Counted from the first letter of the stretch, positions 8,772 to 18,404 are shown. The stretch: 64,000 nt of DNA from AC-32 sp963755635 (GCA_963755635.1 CAVWKS010000010.1:1-64000); one strand, 5' to 3'. Made by a program: numbers and translations. The notes: a model not told the origin generated them from the letters alone.

Positions 8772-9662
8772 GCCGCAACCTCGTCCAGGGGGGCCGCGCC
8801 GCTCCGCTCGAGACGGCGGTAGAGGCGGTACACGTCGCGCGTCACCGGCCGGCGGCAGCGGCGCCCCTTGAGCGCATGGGCATAGCCGGCGAGGAGCGAC
8901 CGGGCGAAGACGCCGGGCCGGCGCACGCGGAGCCCGAGCCACAACTCGTACAGCGTCACCTCTGGCGAGGCGTGCGAGCAGGTCGGGCATCGGCACGTTG
9001 TGCCAGGCGAAGCGGATGTCGTTGCGCGGTCCGTAGACCCAGGCGCGCAGGTGGTCTCGCTTCGGCGAGGCGTGGTGCAGGATCGGCGGCGTGCGGGCGA
9101 GCGCGACCAGACTGCCGCGTGCGAGCATCCTCAGGCAGAGATCCTGTTCCTCGGCCTGGTGATAGAGCGACTCGCGAAAGCCGCCGAGCTCCAGGAACAG
9201 GTCTCGCCTGACGGCGTAGGCGGTGCCGCGGAAGCAGGCGGTGACCCAGGTGCGGCCGCTCTCCGGCGGCTGCTGGATCACGTGCTCGCCCTGGAGCAGG
9301 TCGACATGAGGCAGAGCGACAGCGCCGACGCGGGAGTCGGCGAAGAGAGGCAGCAGCTTTACGACCGTGTCCCGCGAGCGGAACTCGGCGTCGTCGTCGA
9401 TCGAGACGATGATGGGAGCCGTCGCCAGCTTGGCGGCCTCGTTGCGTCGCACGATGAGACCGGCCGACTCCTCGTGCCGCACGACGCGAACGGCCGGAAA
9501 GGCGGATTCGATCGCCTCGGCGACTCCTTCGGCCGACCCGTCGTCGACCACGATCACCTCGACGGGGCCGTCCTGCTCGAGCGCCGAGCGGACGGCGCGC
9601 TCGAGCTCCTCGCGCCGGTCCTTCGTCACGATCACGATGCTGGCCGCGGCCGGCGCGGTCAT
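8768..9662 (-). CDS. GT2 glycosyltransferase (one-base frameshift near 8960)
   Basis: The ATG at 9662 starts MTAPAAASIVIVTKDRREEL, followed by IVVDDGSAEG, VSIDDDAEF (the D-x-D metal site near residue 88), ACFRGTAYAVRRDLFLELGGF and a QAEEQDLCLR catalytic-type segment. Together these mark a GT-A family 2 enzyme. At about 8959-8960 an extra base (AGAGGTGAC on the coding strand) breaks the frame after DLLARLA. The neighbouring frame continues with VTLYELWLGLRVRRPGVF to the stop at 8768. Restored length is about 297 residues. It lies 25 bases after the GT4 gene at 9688 and overlaps the flippase start. Donor sugar is unknown. Confidence 0.82.
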
Positions 9663-9687
9663 GACCCCCACTCCCAGACGATCGCAT

Positions 9688-10833
9688 TCATCCCGGCCGC
9701 ACCTCCCGCAGGGCGCGCTCGTACGACTCCAGCGTCCCCTCCGCCGTCCGCTCCCACGTGAAGGAGCGCGCTCGCTCGAGCCCCTTCGCGGCGAGCTCCC
9801 GCGCCAGCTCGCCGTTCTCGAGCAGGTCGCGGATCGCCGCGGCGATCGACTCCACATCGAACGGATCGAAGTACCGAACGGCATCGCCCCCGACCTCCGG
9901 CAGCGAGGAGGTGTTCGAGCACGCGACCGGAACGCCGCGCTGCATCGCCTCGAGGACCGGCAGGCCGAAGCCTTCGCGCACCGACGGAACCGCGACCACG
10001 TCGGCGAGCTGGTAGAGCCCCTCCAGCTCGGCGTCGCCGACGTACGCCGGGAACCGGACCGCCTCGCCGGCGCCGAGCGACGCCGCCTTCGCCTTCAGCT
10101 CCTCCTCGTGCTGCGTCGGGTTGCCCGGCAGGACGAGCTGCGCCGCCGGAACCGTCCGCCGAAGCCGCGCGAACGCCTCGACCAGCCGCAGCAGGTTCTT
10201 GTGCGTCCGTTTCGCGGAGACGCTGAGCACCACCGGTCCGGGGCCGAGGCCGAGCTGCTGCCGGAGCTGGTGCTCGTCTGTCGGCTCTGTCTCGCGCACG
10301 CCGGGCCCGAGCGGAACGACGTCGATGCGCTCGCTCGGGATCGCGAGCTCCTGCGCGATGTCGACGCGCGACGCTTCGGAGAAGGTGAGGATCCGCTCAG
10401 CCCGGCGTGCGACAGGCGGCACCGCGCATCTCCAGAGCGTCGCGGTCAGCCGCCCGACGCTCGCAGGGTCGTGGAGCCAGGTCAGGTCGCCGATCAGGTC
10501 GACGTGCGCGGCGCGAACGCGCAGCGGCCCGGTCATCGGAACGCTGTGGAGGACGTCCACCCGGCGCCGGTCGGCGAGAACCCCGAGCAGGGTCAGCTCC
10601 GACAGCGCGGTCAGCCATTGGCGGCCGAGCAGCGGGTGGGTCGCGACCTCGACCTCGTCGAGCCAGCTCTCTCCGGACAGCGAATCGCGCCCACGCTCGC
10701 CCAGGAAGAGGACGAAGCGGACGTCGGGCCTCAGGCGGACAAGCTCCGGCACCAGGCTGCGGACGTACGTCTCGAGGCCGCCCATCCTCGGCCGCAGGAA
10801 GACGGCGTTGATGCCCACCCGCGAGAGAGTCAT
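9688..10833 (-). CDS. GT4 glycosyltransferase
   Basis: 381 residues from the ATG at 10833, which overlaps the methyltransferase stop (ATGA). An open frame continues upstream, but the overlap makes this start the better one. Landmarks: GINAVFLRPRMGGLETYVRSLVP, DLIGDLTWLHDP, VLSVSAKRTHKNLLRLVEAF near 200, and VPSVREGFGLPVLEAMQRGVPVA near 279-301 with both donor-site glutamates. SFTWERTAEGTLESYERAL near the C-terminus matches the tails of the paralogues at 2743 and 6114. Probably adds one residue of the repeat unit; specificity cannot be assigned. Confidence 0.9.
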   Translation of the reverse strand: MTLSRVGINAVFLRPRMGGLETYVRSLVPELVRLRPDVRFVLFLGERGRDSLSGESWLDEVEVATHPLLGRQWLTALSELTLLGVLADRRRVDVLHSVPMTGPLRVRAAHVDLIGDLTWLHDPASVGRLTATLWRCAVPPVARRAERILTFSEASRVDIAQELAIPSERIDVVPLGPGVRETEPTDEHQLRQQLGLGPGPVVLSVSAKRTHKNLLRLVEAFARLRRTVPAAQLVLPGNPTQHEEELKAKAASLGAGEAVRFPAYVGDAELEGLYQLADVVAVPSVREGFGLPVLEAMQRGVPVACSNTSSLPEVGGDAVRYFDPFDVESIAAAIRDLLENGELARELAAKGLERARSFTWERTAEGTLESYERALREVRPG

Positions 10834-11731
10834 GCCTGCTTGCGCAACGCCAGCGCGAGCGACGTCCACGGCGCGCCGTAGGCCTCGAGCAGAACGTGGG
10901 GGTACTCCTTCCCGGTGCGGAACCGGAGCACGCCGTCGCCGCCGAAATGCACGAGGTTGTCAGCCGTCTCTGGAGAGACCTTGAGATCAGGCGGCTGGAG
11001 CAGCTCCAGCCCCGACCCCCGGACGATTCGCGAGTAAGCCTCCCGCCAAGTCATCACGTCGATCACCCGGCGTCCGGGGGTCGCGGTCCGGCAGAGCCGC
11101 TGGAGAGTCGCGAGGCGGACGGCGGTTTGGAGCAGGCGGGAGTTGAGCGGGTGGCGTCCGACGAAGCACTCCGTGACGACGAACGCGTGCCCACCCGGCC
11201 TCAGGACGCGCGCCATCTCTCGCGCCGCCTGAACGATCTCGCGACGGCCGCCGAAATGCTCGATCGAGTTGAGCGAGAAGACTACGTCGAAACTGTTGTC
11301 TTCAAACTGCGAGGTCGAGAGCGTTCATCTCCAGCGCCTCGAGCCGTTCCTTGCGGTAGGGATAGGGCGCGAACGCGGAGGGATCGTCGAGCATGGTCGC
11401 GTCGGCCTCGCGCGCCGAGAAGGGGCCGCGGCCGTAGATGTCCGTCGCAACCATCGCGCCCAACTCGGTTCGCGAGCCAGAAAAGCACCTCCTCGTGACC
11501 TGCGGCAACCGAGAGCGCCTCCGCCTCGTCCCGCAGAGCACCGACATCTTCGAGGAACAGCGTCAGAAGGGCGTACTCCCAGAGCTTTCGGTGCAGCTCT
11601 GCCTCGGGCTTCAGCCCCGGCACGATCTCGCGGATCCGCTCGTGCACGAGCGGGTCGTCGAAGTCGCGGATGTCGCAGAGCTTCACGTACTGCCGACGCA
11701 GGCCGGACCGAGTGGGGGTCGCAACGGTCAC
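10830..11731 (-). CDS. SAM-dependent methyltransferase (two one-base frameshifts)
   Basis: Three consecutive open pieces in different frames make one class I methyltransferase. The GTG at 11731 (overlapping the GT4 stop) gives LCDIRDFDDPLVHERIRE and the SAM motif I variant LSVAAGHEEVLFWLA. An extra A near 11469 then shifts to TELGAMVATDIYGRGPFSA, whose acidic residue after the second strand is the usual ribose-binding position. A second extra base near 11309-11313 leads into FEDNSFDVVFSLNSIEHFGG and MARVLRPGGHAFVVTE, then the end at 10830. The span of 902 bases is two more than a multiple of three, as two insertions predict. It could methylate a sugar or cap a chain; the acceptor is unknown. 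Confidence 0.75.
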
Positions 11732-12916
11732 CGGCGGGAAGGATGCCTGCTCGCCTCCAGCAGAGCCGAGTAGACGGCCACATGCCGCACTGCGACGCGC
11801 TCCGGTCGGTACTGGGCATCCCAGTGGCGGTAACCGGCCTCGCCGAGCCGCTCGGCCTCGCCCCTGTCCGCCAGCAGCGTCGAGAGCGCGTCTGCAAGGG
11901 CCTGAGCCTCTCTCGGCACGGCTAGTCCGCCGCGCGCCGCCTCGACCAGCTCCTTCAGCACCGGAATGTCGCTCGTGACGACCGGCGTGTGCGCGCTCCA
12001 CGCCTCGGCGACGACGAGCCCGAAGCTCTCGCTGGCCGAGGGTAGGCAGAGCACTGTGGCGCGGGCGAGCCACTCGTCACGCGCCTCGTCGGGCAGGGCG
12101 CCGACATCGAGCTCTCGGGGATCCGGATCCTCCAGGCGGGGGCCGGGGCCGACGTACGCGAAGCGCGCTTCCGGCACTCGCTCCCAGACCAGGCGCGCAG
12201 CGCCGCGGAGCAGGTCGACGCCCTTGTGCGGCACCCGTGCTCCGACGAAGACGGCCAGCGGATCGCCGTCCTTGACGTGGTGGCCTGAGACGCCGGGCAC
12301 GGGCAGCCCGCAGACCGAGATCAGCTCGCGCGGGACGCCGAGCCGCTCGAGGTCGGCGGCGTCGGACTCGAGCGTCGCGAGCACCGCATCGGCGCGGCGA
12401 TAGCTCCGGAGCGAGGCCGGATCGTCACGCCAGTAGCCAGGGTGGACGAAGGGGGTCACCACTACCGGCAGCCCCAGGACGCGGGCGGCCGCGACTCCCG
12501 CGACGGAGACCCAGGCGCCGCCGAGGACATGGACCACGTCACTAGCTTCCAGCAGCGGCGCGAGGACGGGCGCAGCGACCCGTTCGTACAGCGGCGCCGT
12601 AAGCAGGCCGCGTCTTGCCGGCAGTGAGCCGAGGGACGAGCGGGATCCCCTCGTGCGCGAGCGGCAGCAGCGCCATCCTGCGCGACTGCGGCAGCCGGAA
12701 CTGGCGAACGCTGGCGCCTTCGTGCTCGAACGGCGCGAATTGCGGTGCCTCGCGAACGGTGTGCGTGAGCCACGTCACGGCGCCTTCGTCGGTCCGCTGG
12801 GCCACGATCCGCACCTCGTGCCCGAGCCCGACCAGTGCGCGGGCCAGCTCGCGTACGACTCGCTCGATCCCGCCGACCGCCGGCCAGTAGCGCCTCGTGA
12901 CGAGCGCGATTCTCAC
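11728..12916 (-). CDS. GT4 glycosyltransferase (one-base frameshift near 12610)
   Basis: The GTG at 12916 opens RIALVTRRYWPAVGGIERVV, a classic GT4 N-terminus with the GG loop. At about 12606-12614 one extra base breaks the frame after RLTAGKT. The next frame continues GLLTAPLYERVAAPVLAPLL, then DVVHVLGGAWVSVAGVAAA, FVGARVPHKGVDLLRGA and LPSASESFGLVVAEAWSAHTP, the donor-site E-x7-E motif. The restored protein is about 395 residues. The stop overlaps the methyltransferase start. The donor motif is ESFGLVVAEAW rather than the EGFGLPVLEAM of the neighbours, so this is a more distant GT4 and not a recent duplicate. Confidence 0.8.
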
Positions 12917-12937
12917 CGCCTGGCTACGCCGCGGCGG

Positions 12938-13920
12938 CTAGTCCTCGACAACCCTGGTGGTTGCGGCCGCGAGCCGCTCGACGTCCGCGTCGACCATCAT
13001 CTCGACGAGCTCGCTGAACGTCGTCTTCGGCTCCCAGCCGAGCTCGGTCCGCGCCTTCGAGGCGTCGCCGACGAGATGATCGACCTCCGCGGGCCGCAGG
13101 AAGGCAGGGTCGGTGACGACGTGCTGCTGCCAATCGAGGCCGGCGTGGCCGAAAGCGGCCTCGACGAACTCCTGCACGGAGTGCGGCTCACCGGTCGCGA
13201 TGACGTAGTCGGAGGGCTCGTCCTGCTGCAGCATCAGCCACATCGCCTCGACGTAGTCGCCTGCGAACCCCCAGTCGCGCTGAGCGTCCAGGTTCCCAAG
13301 GCGTAGCTCATCGGCCAGCCCGAGCTTGATCCGGGCCACGCCGTCGCTGATCTTGCGCGTCACGAACTCCAGCCCCCGACGGGCCCTTCGTGGTTAAACA
13401 GGATTCCCGAGGCCGCGAAGAGGTCGTACGACTCGCGGTAGTTGACCGTGATGTAGTGGCCGTAGACCTTCGCCACCCCGTACGGCGAGCGCGGGTGGAA
13501 CGGCGTCAGCTCGGTCTGCGGGACCTCGCGCACCTTGCCGAACATCTCCGACGACGACGCCTGGTAGAAGCGGATCCCGGGGTCGACGGCTCGGATCGCC
13601 TCGAGCATGCGCGTCACGCCGACCGCCGTGAACTCGGCCGTCAGCACGGGCTGGTTCCACGAGGTCGGGACGAAGCTCTGCGCGGCGAGGTTGTAGACCT
13701 CCGCCGGTTGCGCTTCGCGCAGCGCCGCGTCGATCGAGGACGGATCGAGCAGGTCGCCCTGCAGCAGCGTGATCCGGTCGGTCAGGTGCGCGATCCGCTC
13801 GACGTTCTCGGTCGAGGCGCGCCGGGTCATGCCGAAGACCTCGTAGTCCTTCTCCAGCAGAAGCTCAGCCAGGTACGAGCCGTCCTGGCCGGTGACGCCG
13901 GTGATCAGCGCGCGGCTCAA
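12938..13920 (-). CDS. gmd: GDP-mannose 4,6-dehydratase (one-base frameshift near 13383)
   Basis: Converts GDP-D-mannose to GDP-4-keto-6-deoxy-D-mannose using bound NADP. The TTG at 13920 overlaps the stop of the next gene. Visible motifs: the Rossmann TGVTGQDGSYLAELLL near 8-23, YNLAAQSFVPTSW near 79-91, the SSSEMFG segment near 124, and the active-site YGVAK near 148. Then LFNHEGP breaks. One base is missing near 13381-13386, and the adjacent frame resumes with RRGLEFVTRKISDGVARIKLG, the signature following NHESPRRG in this family. DAQRDWGFAGDYVEAMWLMLQ completes the substrate domain. Restored length is about 327 residues, as usual. The next gene encodes a partner reductase. Confidence 0.9.
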
Positions 13921-14780
13921 GAGACCGGCTCCATCTCGCGCGCCGCGGCCAGCGTGTCAGCGAGCGTCTGCTCGAGCGGGATCTCCGGCGCCCAGCCGGT
14001 CGCCGCGCGCAGGCGCGACGGGTCGCCCGCGAGGCGCGGGATCTCCGCCGGGCGCACGCGGCTCTCGTCGCGTTCCACGCGCACGGGCACGCGCGCGAGG
14101 CCGACGAGCAGCTCGACGACGTGCTCCATCGTCACGGTCTCCCCCGACGAGACGTTGTACGTCCCCGCGGGCACCGAGCGGTCGAGCAGCAGCCGGTACG
14201 CGCGGCAGACGTCCCGCACGTCGAGGATGTCGCGCTCCGCCGAGAGGTCACCGACGAGGAGCGTACCGCCGCCCTCGGCTTCCAACCGCGCGATCTGGCG
14301 CGTCCAGGAGCCGACGGCGAAGCGGTCGTCGCGGCCTGGGCCCTCGTGGTTCGCGGCCCGCGCGACGACCACGTCGAGCCTCGAGGCAGCGCAGGCGAGC
14401 TCCGCGGCCGCCTTGCTCGCGGCGTAGGGCGAGACCGGCGCGAGCCGCTCGTCCTCCGGCGTGGGGATCCGCGCGGCGTTGCCGTAGACCTCGCAGGTCG
14501 ACGCGAGCAGCACCCGTGCCCCCGGCGCGCCGGCGCCGACCGCGGTGAGCACGTTGACCGTGCCGTCCACGTTCACGCGCCAGGCGCCGAAGGCGTCCTG
14601 CCACGACGCGGCGACCGAAGACTGTGCGGCGAGGTGCACCACCGCGTCGATCCCGTCGACCGCTCCCCGGAGAGCGTTCGCGTCCAGCACGTCGCCCTCG
14701 AACGGGACGAACGCATCGCCGAGCTCCGCGCGCAGGTGCCCGCCGACGAAACCGTCGGCGCCAGTGACGAGGGCCCGCAC
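13917..14780 (-). CDS. GDP-4-keto-6-deoxy-mannose reductase-like SDR (Rmd-like)
   Basis: 287 residues, extended SDR. TGADGFVGGHL near 6-16 binds the nucleotide, VVHLAAQSSV is near 46, LLASTCEVYG near 91, and the catalytic YAASK near 118. Lying immediately before gmd and overlapping it by four bases, it most likely reduces the Gmd product to GDP-D-rhamnose (Rmd type). A GDP-fucose or GDP-talose product cannot be excluded: GDP-fucose synthase would need an additional epimerase activity and normally has a different C-terminal pattern. It overlaps the TAG of the sugar transferase by one base. The pair supplies a 6-deoxyhexose to the local glycosyltransferases. Confidence 0.8.
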   Translation of the reverse strand: MRALVTGADGFVGGHLRAELGDAFVPFEGDVLDANALRGAVDGIDAVVHLAAQSSVAASWQDAFGAWRVNVDGTVNVLTAVGAGAPGARVLLASTCEVYGNAARIPTPEDERLAPVSPYAASKAAAELACAASRLDVVVARAANHEGPGRDDRFAVGSWTRQIARLEAEGGGTLLVGDLSAERDILDVRDVCRAYRLLLDRSVPAGTYNVSSGETVTMEHVVELLVGLARVPVRVERDESRVRPAEIPRLAGDPSRLRAATGWAPEIPLEQTLADTLAAAREMEPVS

Positions 14781-16306
14781 TAGTAAGCGCCGCGGCCGCG
14801 CACGACGGCCGGGATCGTCTTCAGCAGGATCGAGATGTCCAGCCAGATCGACCAGTTCTCGAGGTAGTAGAAGTCGAGCCGGACGAGATCGTCGAAGTCG
14901 AGGTTCGAGCGGCCGGAGATCTGCCAGAGGCCGGTGATGCCCGGCAGGACGAGGTAGCGCTTGCGGTGCCAGCCCTCGAGCAGCGCATAGTCGCGGAGCG
15001 GCAGCGGCCGCGGGCCGACGAGGCTCATCTCGCCGCGCAGGACGTTCCAGACCTGCGGGATCTCGTCGAGCGAGAAGCGCCGCAGGAACTCGCCGACCCC
15101 CGTCACGCGCGGATCCTCGCGGATCTTGAACAGCGGCCCGTCGGCCTCGTTCTCCGCCTCGAGCTCGGCCTGCTGCTCGAGCGCGTCCGCGTACATCGTG
15201 CGGAACTTGAGCATCCCGAACGGCCGCTCGCCCAGGCCGATCCGCTCGTCGCGGTAGAAGACCGGGCCCCTCGACGTCAGCTTGACCGCCGCGGCGATCG
15301 CGAGCCAGGCCGGCAGCCCCGCGACGAGGACAGCGGCAGACACCACGAGGTCGAACCCGCGCTTGACGAACCAGTCGAGCCCGACGAACGCCGGCGGGCG
15401 CAACTCGAACAGCGGCATGCCCTGGCCGGGGATGAACTGCGGGCGCTGGCGCAGGAGCTCCGTCGCCTTGGGCGCGATCCGGACGTTGACTCCGCGCCGG
15501 TGCGCGTGCGAGACGATCTCCAGCAGCTCGCGCTCGCTGAAGTCGGAGTCGGTCACGATCAGCTCGTCGACCCGCGTGTCCGCCAGGACGGTGGGCAGGT
15601 CATGCAGGTCGCCGAGCACCGGCAGGTCGACGGCGTCGCCGTTCGGAGCGATCGCGCCGACGAACTCGTAGTCGATCCCGCTCCGGCTCGCGCCGAGCGT
15701 CCGGTGGAGGTCGACGAGGTTGTCTCCCGCGCCCGCGAGCAGCGCGTGGCGTCGCGCCCCGAGCGCCTGCCAGAGCTCCTGCGTGATCGCGTCATAGCTC
15801 GCGCGCAAGGCGGAGATCGCGACCGCCGAGAAGAGCACCGCCGCCGGGGTCAGTCCGTAGGTCGAGAACTTGTGCCCGGTGCCGAGGCCGAACGCGAGGG
15901 TAATCAGCGCGACCAGGACGAGCGACGAGAGGACGCGCCCGAAGCCCGGCCGCCGCTCCCGCTCGGCGTAGAGCTCGGCCTGTGAGAAGACGAGCACGGT
16001 GATCAGCGTCAGGAAGGGGAGCCAGTCGGTCTCGACGCGCCAGACGAAGCCCCAGAGGACCGGGCCTCCGTAGTAGAGCTCGCGCAGAACGAGCGCCGCG
16101 TAGAGGCCGAGCACGAGCCCGCCCAGATCGAGCACGACGAGCGCGGCAATGCTCGCGATCCGCCGGCCCGCCGCGGCGAGCTGGTTGCCCGTCAGGAGGA
16201 ACGGGCGGCCCGAGCGGATGTCGACCGGGATCCGGTCGGGCCCGGTCGAGGGCGCAACGGGGGCGGGGATCCGACCCCTCCCCCGTTGCGGAGTTCGTAT
16301 GGCCAT
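14780..16306 (-). CDS. Polyprenyl-phosphate glycosylphosphotransferase (initiating sugar transferase)
   Basis: 508 residues with the full WbaP/WcaJ/CpsE layout. Four or five membrane helices lie at about residues 45-165, followed by a CoA-binding-like Rossmann domain (LLAGAGDNLVDLHRTLG near 190, VDELIVTDSDFSERELLEIV near 240). A fifth helix near 325 leads into the bacterial sugar transferase domain. That domain carries LTSRGPVFYRDERIGLGERPF, MLKFRTMYADA, LRRFSLDEIPQVWNVL and the MSLVGPRPLPL motif. It starts the glycan by moving a sugar-1-phosphate from a nucleotide sugar to undecaprenyl phosphate. The specific sugar is not visible. A second, short initiating transferase is at 41592, which supports two separate glycans. 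Confidence 0.92.
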   Translation of the reverse strand: MAIRTPQRGRGRIPAPVAPSTGPDRIPVDIRSGRPFLLTGNQLAAAGRRIASIAALVVLDLGGLVLGLYAALVLRELYYGGPVLWGFVWRVETDWLPFLTLITVLVFSQAELYAERERRPGFGRVLSSLVLVALITLAFGLGTGHKFSTYGLTPAAVLFSAVAISALRASYDAITQELWQALGARRHALLAGAGDNLVDLHRTLGASRSGIDYEFVGAIAPNGDAVDLPVLGDLHDLPTVLADTRVDELIVTDSDFSERELLEIVSHAHRRGVNVRIAPKATELLRQRPQFIPGQGMPLFELRPPAFVGLDWFVKRGFDLVVSAAVLVAGLPAWLAIAAAVKLTSRGPVFYRDERIGLGERPFGMLKFRTMYADALEQQAELEAENEADGPLFKIREDPRVTGVGEFLRRFSLDEIPQVWNVLRGEMSLVGPRPLPLRDYALLEGWHRKRYLVLPGITGLWQISGRSNLDFDDLVRLDFYYLENWSIWLDISILLKTIPAVVRGRGAY

Positions 16307-16310
16307 GTGC

Positions 16311-17462
16311 TTAGTGTGGCAGGCGGCGGAACGCGTAGTACGCGGGCTTCTTCCTCCCGCTGTACGTCTCGAGGCCGGATTGCCAGCCGGCGAGCCGCTT
16401 CTCGTCGCGCAGGAGGAACCAGGTCATCAGGCTGATGCGCGGGTTGCGCCGTGCAATCCTGAACGCCTGCGCGAGGTACCTGGCCTGCTTCGCCCAGGTC
16501 ACGCCGAATCGCCGGTCGGGTGGCCGCGTCTGGTAGCCGTACTCGGTGATCCAGAGCTGCTTGCGGCCGTACTCCTTCGTCAGCTGCTTGATCAAGACGC
16601 TGATGTTGGCGAGCGTGACGGCCGTCTTCGACCTCGGCATGGTGCTGGGGCTCTCCGTCGGCCGGCTGTAGTACGGGTGGTGCGCGTAGACGTCGAAGTG
16701 ACGGCGGGTCAGCCCGTAGCGCTTGAGCGCCGCGAGGAACGTCAGCGGCGCGATCGACGGGCGGCTGCTGCGGGCCCGGTTGTTGCCGTGCGGGTCGGTG
16801 GCGCCGCAGGCCACGACCTCCTTCTTCAAGCGCGTCGAGTGGACGCCGGCCCAGACGGACGTGCAGATCTGCGCGTACGTCTTCGCGGCGATCGGGTAGC
16901 TCCTCTTGCGGCCGATGAGCTTCCACTGCGGCCGCAGGAAGACGGGGCTGTTCGGCTCGTTCCAGGCCAGCCACTTCCGCACGGCCGGGAGGGTGACGCC
17001 GTCCGGCCGCTGGAAGGTGCCGCTGTAGCGCTTGGCCGCCGCGTACGCGAACTGGCGCAGGTCGATCATCTTCTTCGGAGCGCGGTTCGGCTTCTGGCCG
17101 CCGTTCGCCCAGCGCGGCGTGCCGTAGATCGTGAACAGAACCTGGATGTTGTTCTTGGCCGCCCGCTGGACGAACGAGTCGTACGCCGACCAGTCGTAGG
17201 CCGGATCGTTCGGGTCGGTCGGCTTCGCAGGCCGCGTCAGTGCGACGACCTGGCCCCACAGCAGGTCCATCCGCAGGACCTGGACGCGCAGGTTCTTGAA
17301 GTCCGCGAACGAGCGGTCCGGCGCGAGGAACGACTGCGACGGGTCGTACATGCCGACGAGCACCCGGCGACGGGACGCGGCCGCGGGCTCGGGCGTGGCC
17401 GAGGCGGCGAGGACTGACAGGACGATTGCGATCAGGGCGATGCTTGTTTTCTTAGACCCCAA
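16311..17462 (-). CDS. Secreted clan-A glycoside hydrolase (GH39/PslG-like)
   Basis: 383 residues if translation starts at the TTG at 17462, which has a strong AAGGAG four bases upstream; the frame also extends further upstream inside the epimerase gene. KKTSIALIAIVLSVLAASAT is a signal peptide. The mature part is a TIM-barrel type. WLAWNEPNSPVF near residue 150 carries the proton donor Glu after Asn, and LWITEYGYQTRPP near 290 the nucleophile Glu, the paired arrangement of clan GH-A. Such hydrolases often sit in exopolysaccharide clusters, trimming stalled or mis-sorted polymer outside the membrane. The family number is inferred and the bond cleaved is unknown. Four bases separate it from the sugar transferase. 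Confidence 0.8.
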   Translation of the reverse strand: MGSKKTSIALIAIVLSVLAASATPEPAAASRRRVLVGMYDPSQSFLAPDRSFADFKNLRVQVLRMDLLWGQVVALTRPAKPTDPNDPAYDWSAYDSFVQRAAKNNIQVLFTIYGTPRWANGGQKPNRAPKKMIDLRQFAYAAAKRYSGTFQRPDGVTLPAVRKWLAWNEPNSPVFLRPQWKLIGRKRSYPIAAKTYAQICTSVWAGVHSTRLKKEVVACGATDPHGNNRARSSRPSIAPLTFLAALKRYGLTRRHFDVYAHHPYYSRPTESPSTMPRSKTAVTLANISVLIKQLTKEYGRKQLWITEYGYQTRPPDRRFGVTWAKQARYLAQAFRIARRNPRISLMTWFLLRDEKRLAGWQSGLETYSGRKKPAYYAFRRLPH

Positions 17463-18390
17463 GAGGCTCCTTTCCGAGGCTCGGCAACAGGCGCCGCAGC
17501 CCTTCTTCGAGCTCGATCTCCGGTTCCCAGCCCAACACCTGCCTGGCTCGCGTGATGTCGGGCTGGCGAATCTGGGGATCGTCGATCGGTAGCGCTTCGA
17601 ACACGATCTCGCTCTTAGACGACGTAACCCGGATAACTGTTTGCGCAAGCTCCAGAATCGAAAACTCACCAGGGTTGCCGATGTTGACCGGCAGGTGCTC
17701 GTCGCTCTCGGCGAGCAGGTGCAGCCCGCGGATCAGGTCGTCGACGTAGCAGAAGCTGCGCGTCTGCGAGCCGTCGCCGAAGACCGTGATCGGGGCGTTC
17801 TCCAGCGCCTGGCGCATGAAGGTCGGGATCGCGCGCCCGTCGTGCGAGCGCATGCGCGGCCCGTAGGTGTTGAAGATGCGGACGATCGAGGTGTCCACGC
17901 CCTGCTGGTTGTGGTACGCCATCGTGAGCGCCTCCGCGTAGCGCTTCGCCTCGTCGTAGACCCCGCGCGGGCCGATCGGGTTCACGTTCCCCCAGTAGCT
18001 CTCCGGCTGCGGGTGCACCTGCGGGTCGCCGTAGACCTCGCTCGTCGAGGCGAGCAGGAAGCGGGCGCGCTTCCACTTGGCGAGCCCGAGCGCGTGGTGC
18101 GTCCCGTACGAGCCGACCTTGAGCGAGTGCAGCGGCTGGCGCAGGTAGTCGATCGGGCTCGCGAGCGCGGCCAGGTGGTAGACGGCGTCGACCGGCTCGT
18201 CGATCTCGAGGTGCTCGATCATGTCGTGGTTGCAGAAGACGAAGTCGTCGTCGCGCAGGTGCTCGAGGTTCTCGAGCGAGCTCGACTCGAGGTTGTCCAC
18301 GCAGATGACGCGAAACCCCTTGTCGAGCAGGTATTCGCAGAGGTGGGAGCCGAGGAAACCGGCTCCTCCGGTGACGACCGCAGTAGGCAT
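17452..18390 (-). CDS. UDP-glucuronate decarboxylase-like SDR (UDP-xylose synthase)
   Basis: 312 residues, extended SDR. TGGAGFLGSHLCEYLLDKG near 7-25 binds NAD, and VYHLAALASPIDY near 69 is the UXS form of the HLAA segment. ASTSEVYGDPQVHPQPESYW near 113, GNVNPIGPRGVYDEAKRYAE with catalytic Tyr145 and Lys149, and IFNTYGPRMRSHDGRAIP follow. The ASPIDY and GNVNPIGPRGVYDEAK segments are characteristic of UDP-glucuronate decarboxylases, which make UDP-xylose. If correct, UDP-xylose joins GDP-deoxymannose as a precursor here. The stop overlaps the hydrolase start. No other gene sits between this start and the sulfur operon, so it may be read from its own promoter or by read-through. Confidence 0.87.
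   Translation of the reverse strand: MPTAVVTGGAGFLGSHLCEYLLDKGFRVICVDNLESSSLENLEHLRDDDFVFCNHDMIEHLEIDEPVDAVYHLAALASPIDYLRQPLHSLKVGSYGTHHALGLAKWKRARFLLASTSEVYGDPQVHPQPESYWGNVNPIGPRGVYDEAKRYAEALTMAYHNQQGVDTSIVRIFNTYGPRMRSHDGRAIPTFMRQALENAPITVFGDGSQTRSFCYVDDLIRGLHLLAESDEHLPVNIGNPGEFSILELAQTVIRVTSSKSEIVFEALPIDDPQIRQPDITRARQVLGWEPEIELEEGLRRLLPSLGKEPLGV
17467..17474 (-). promoter_or_regulatory. Shine-Dalgarno site fixing a TTG start
   Basis: On the reverse strand GAAAGGAG lies here, four bases before the TTG at 17462. It is inside the last codons of the UDP-xylose synthase gene and is the strongest ribosome site near the hydrolase start, which otherwise has no ATG or GTG before its signal peptide. 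Confidence 0.6.
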
Positions 18391-18404
18391 CTCGACGATG
18401 TTAG

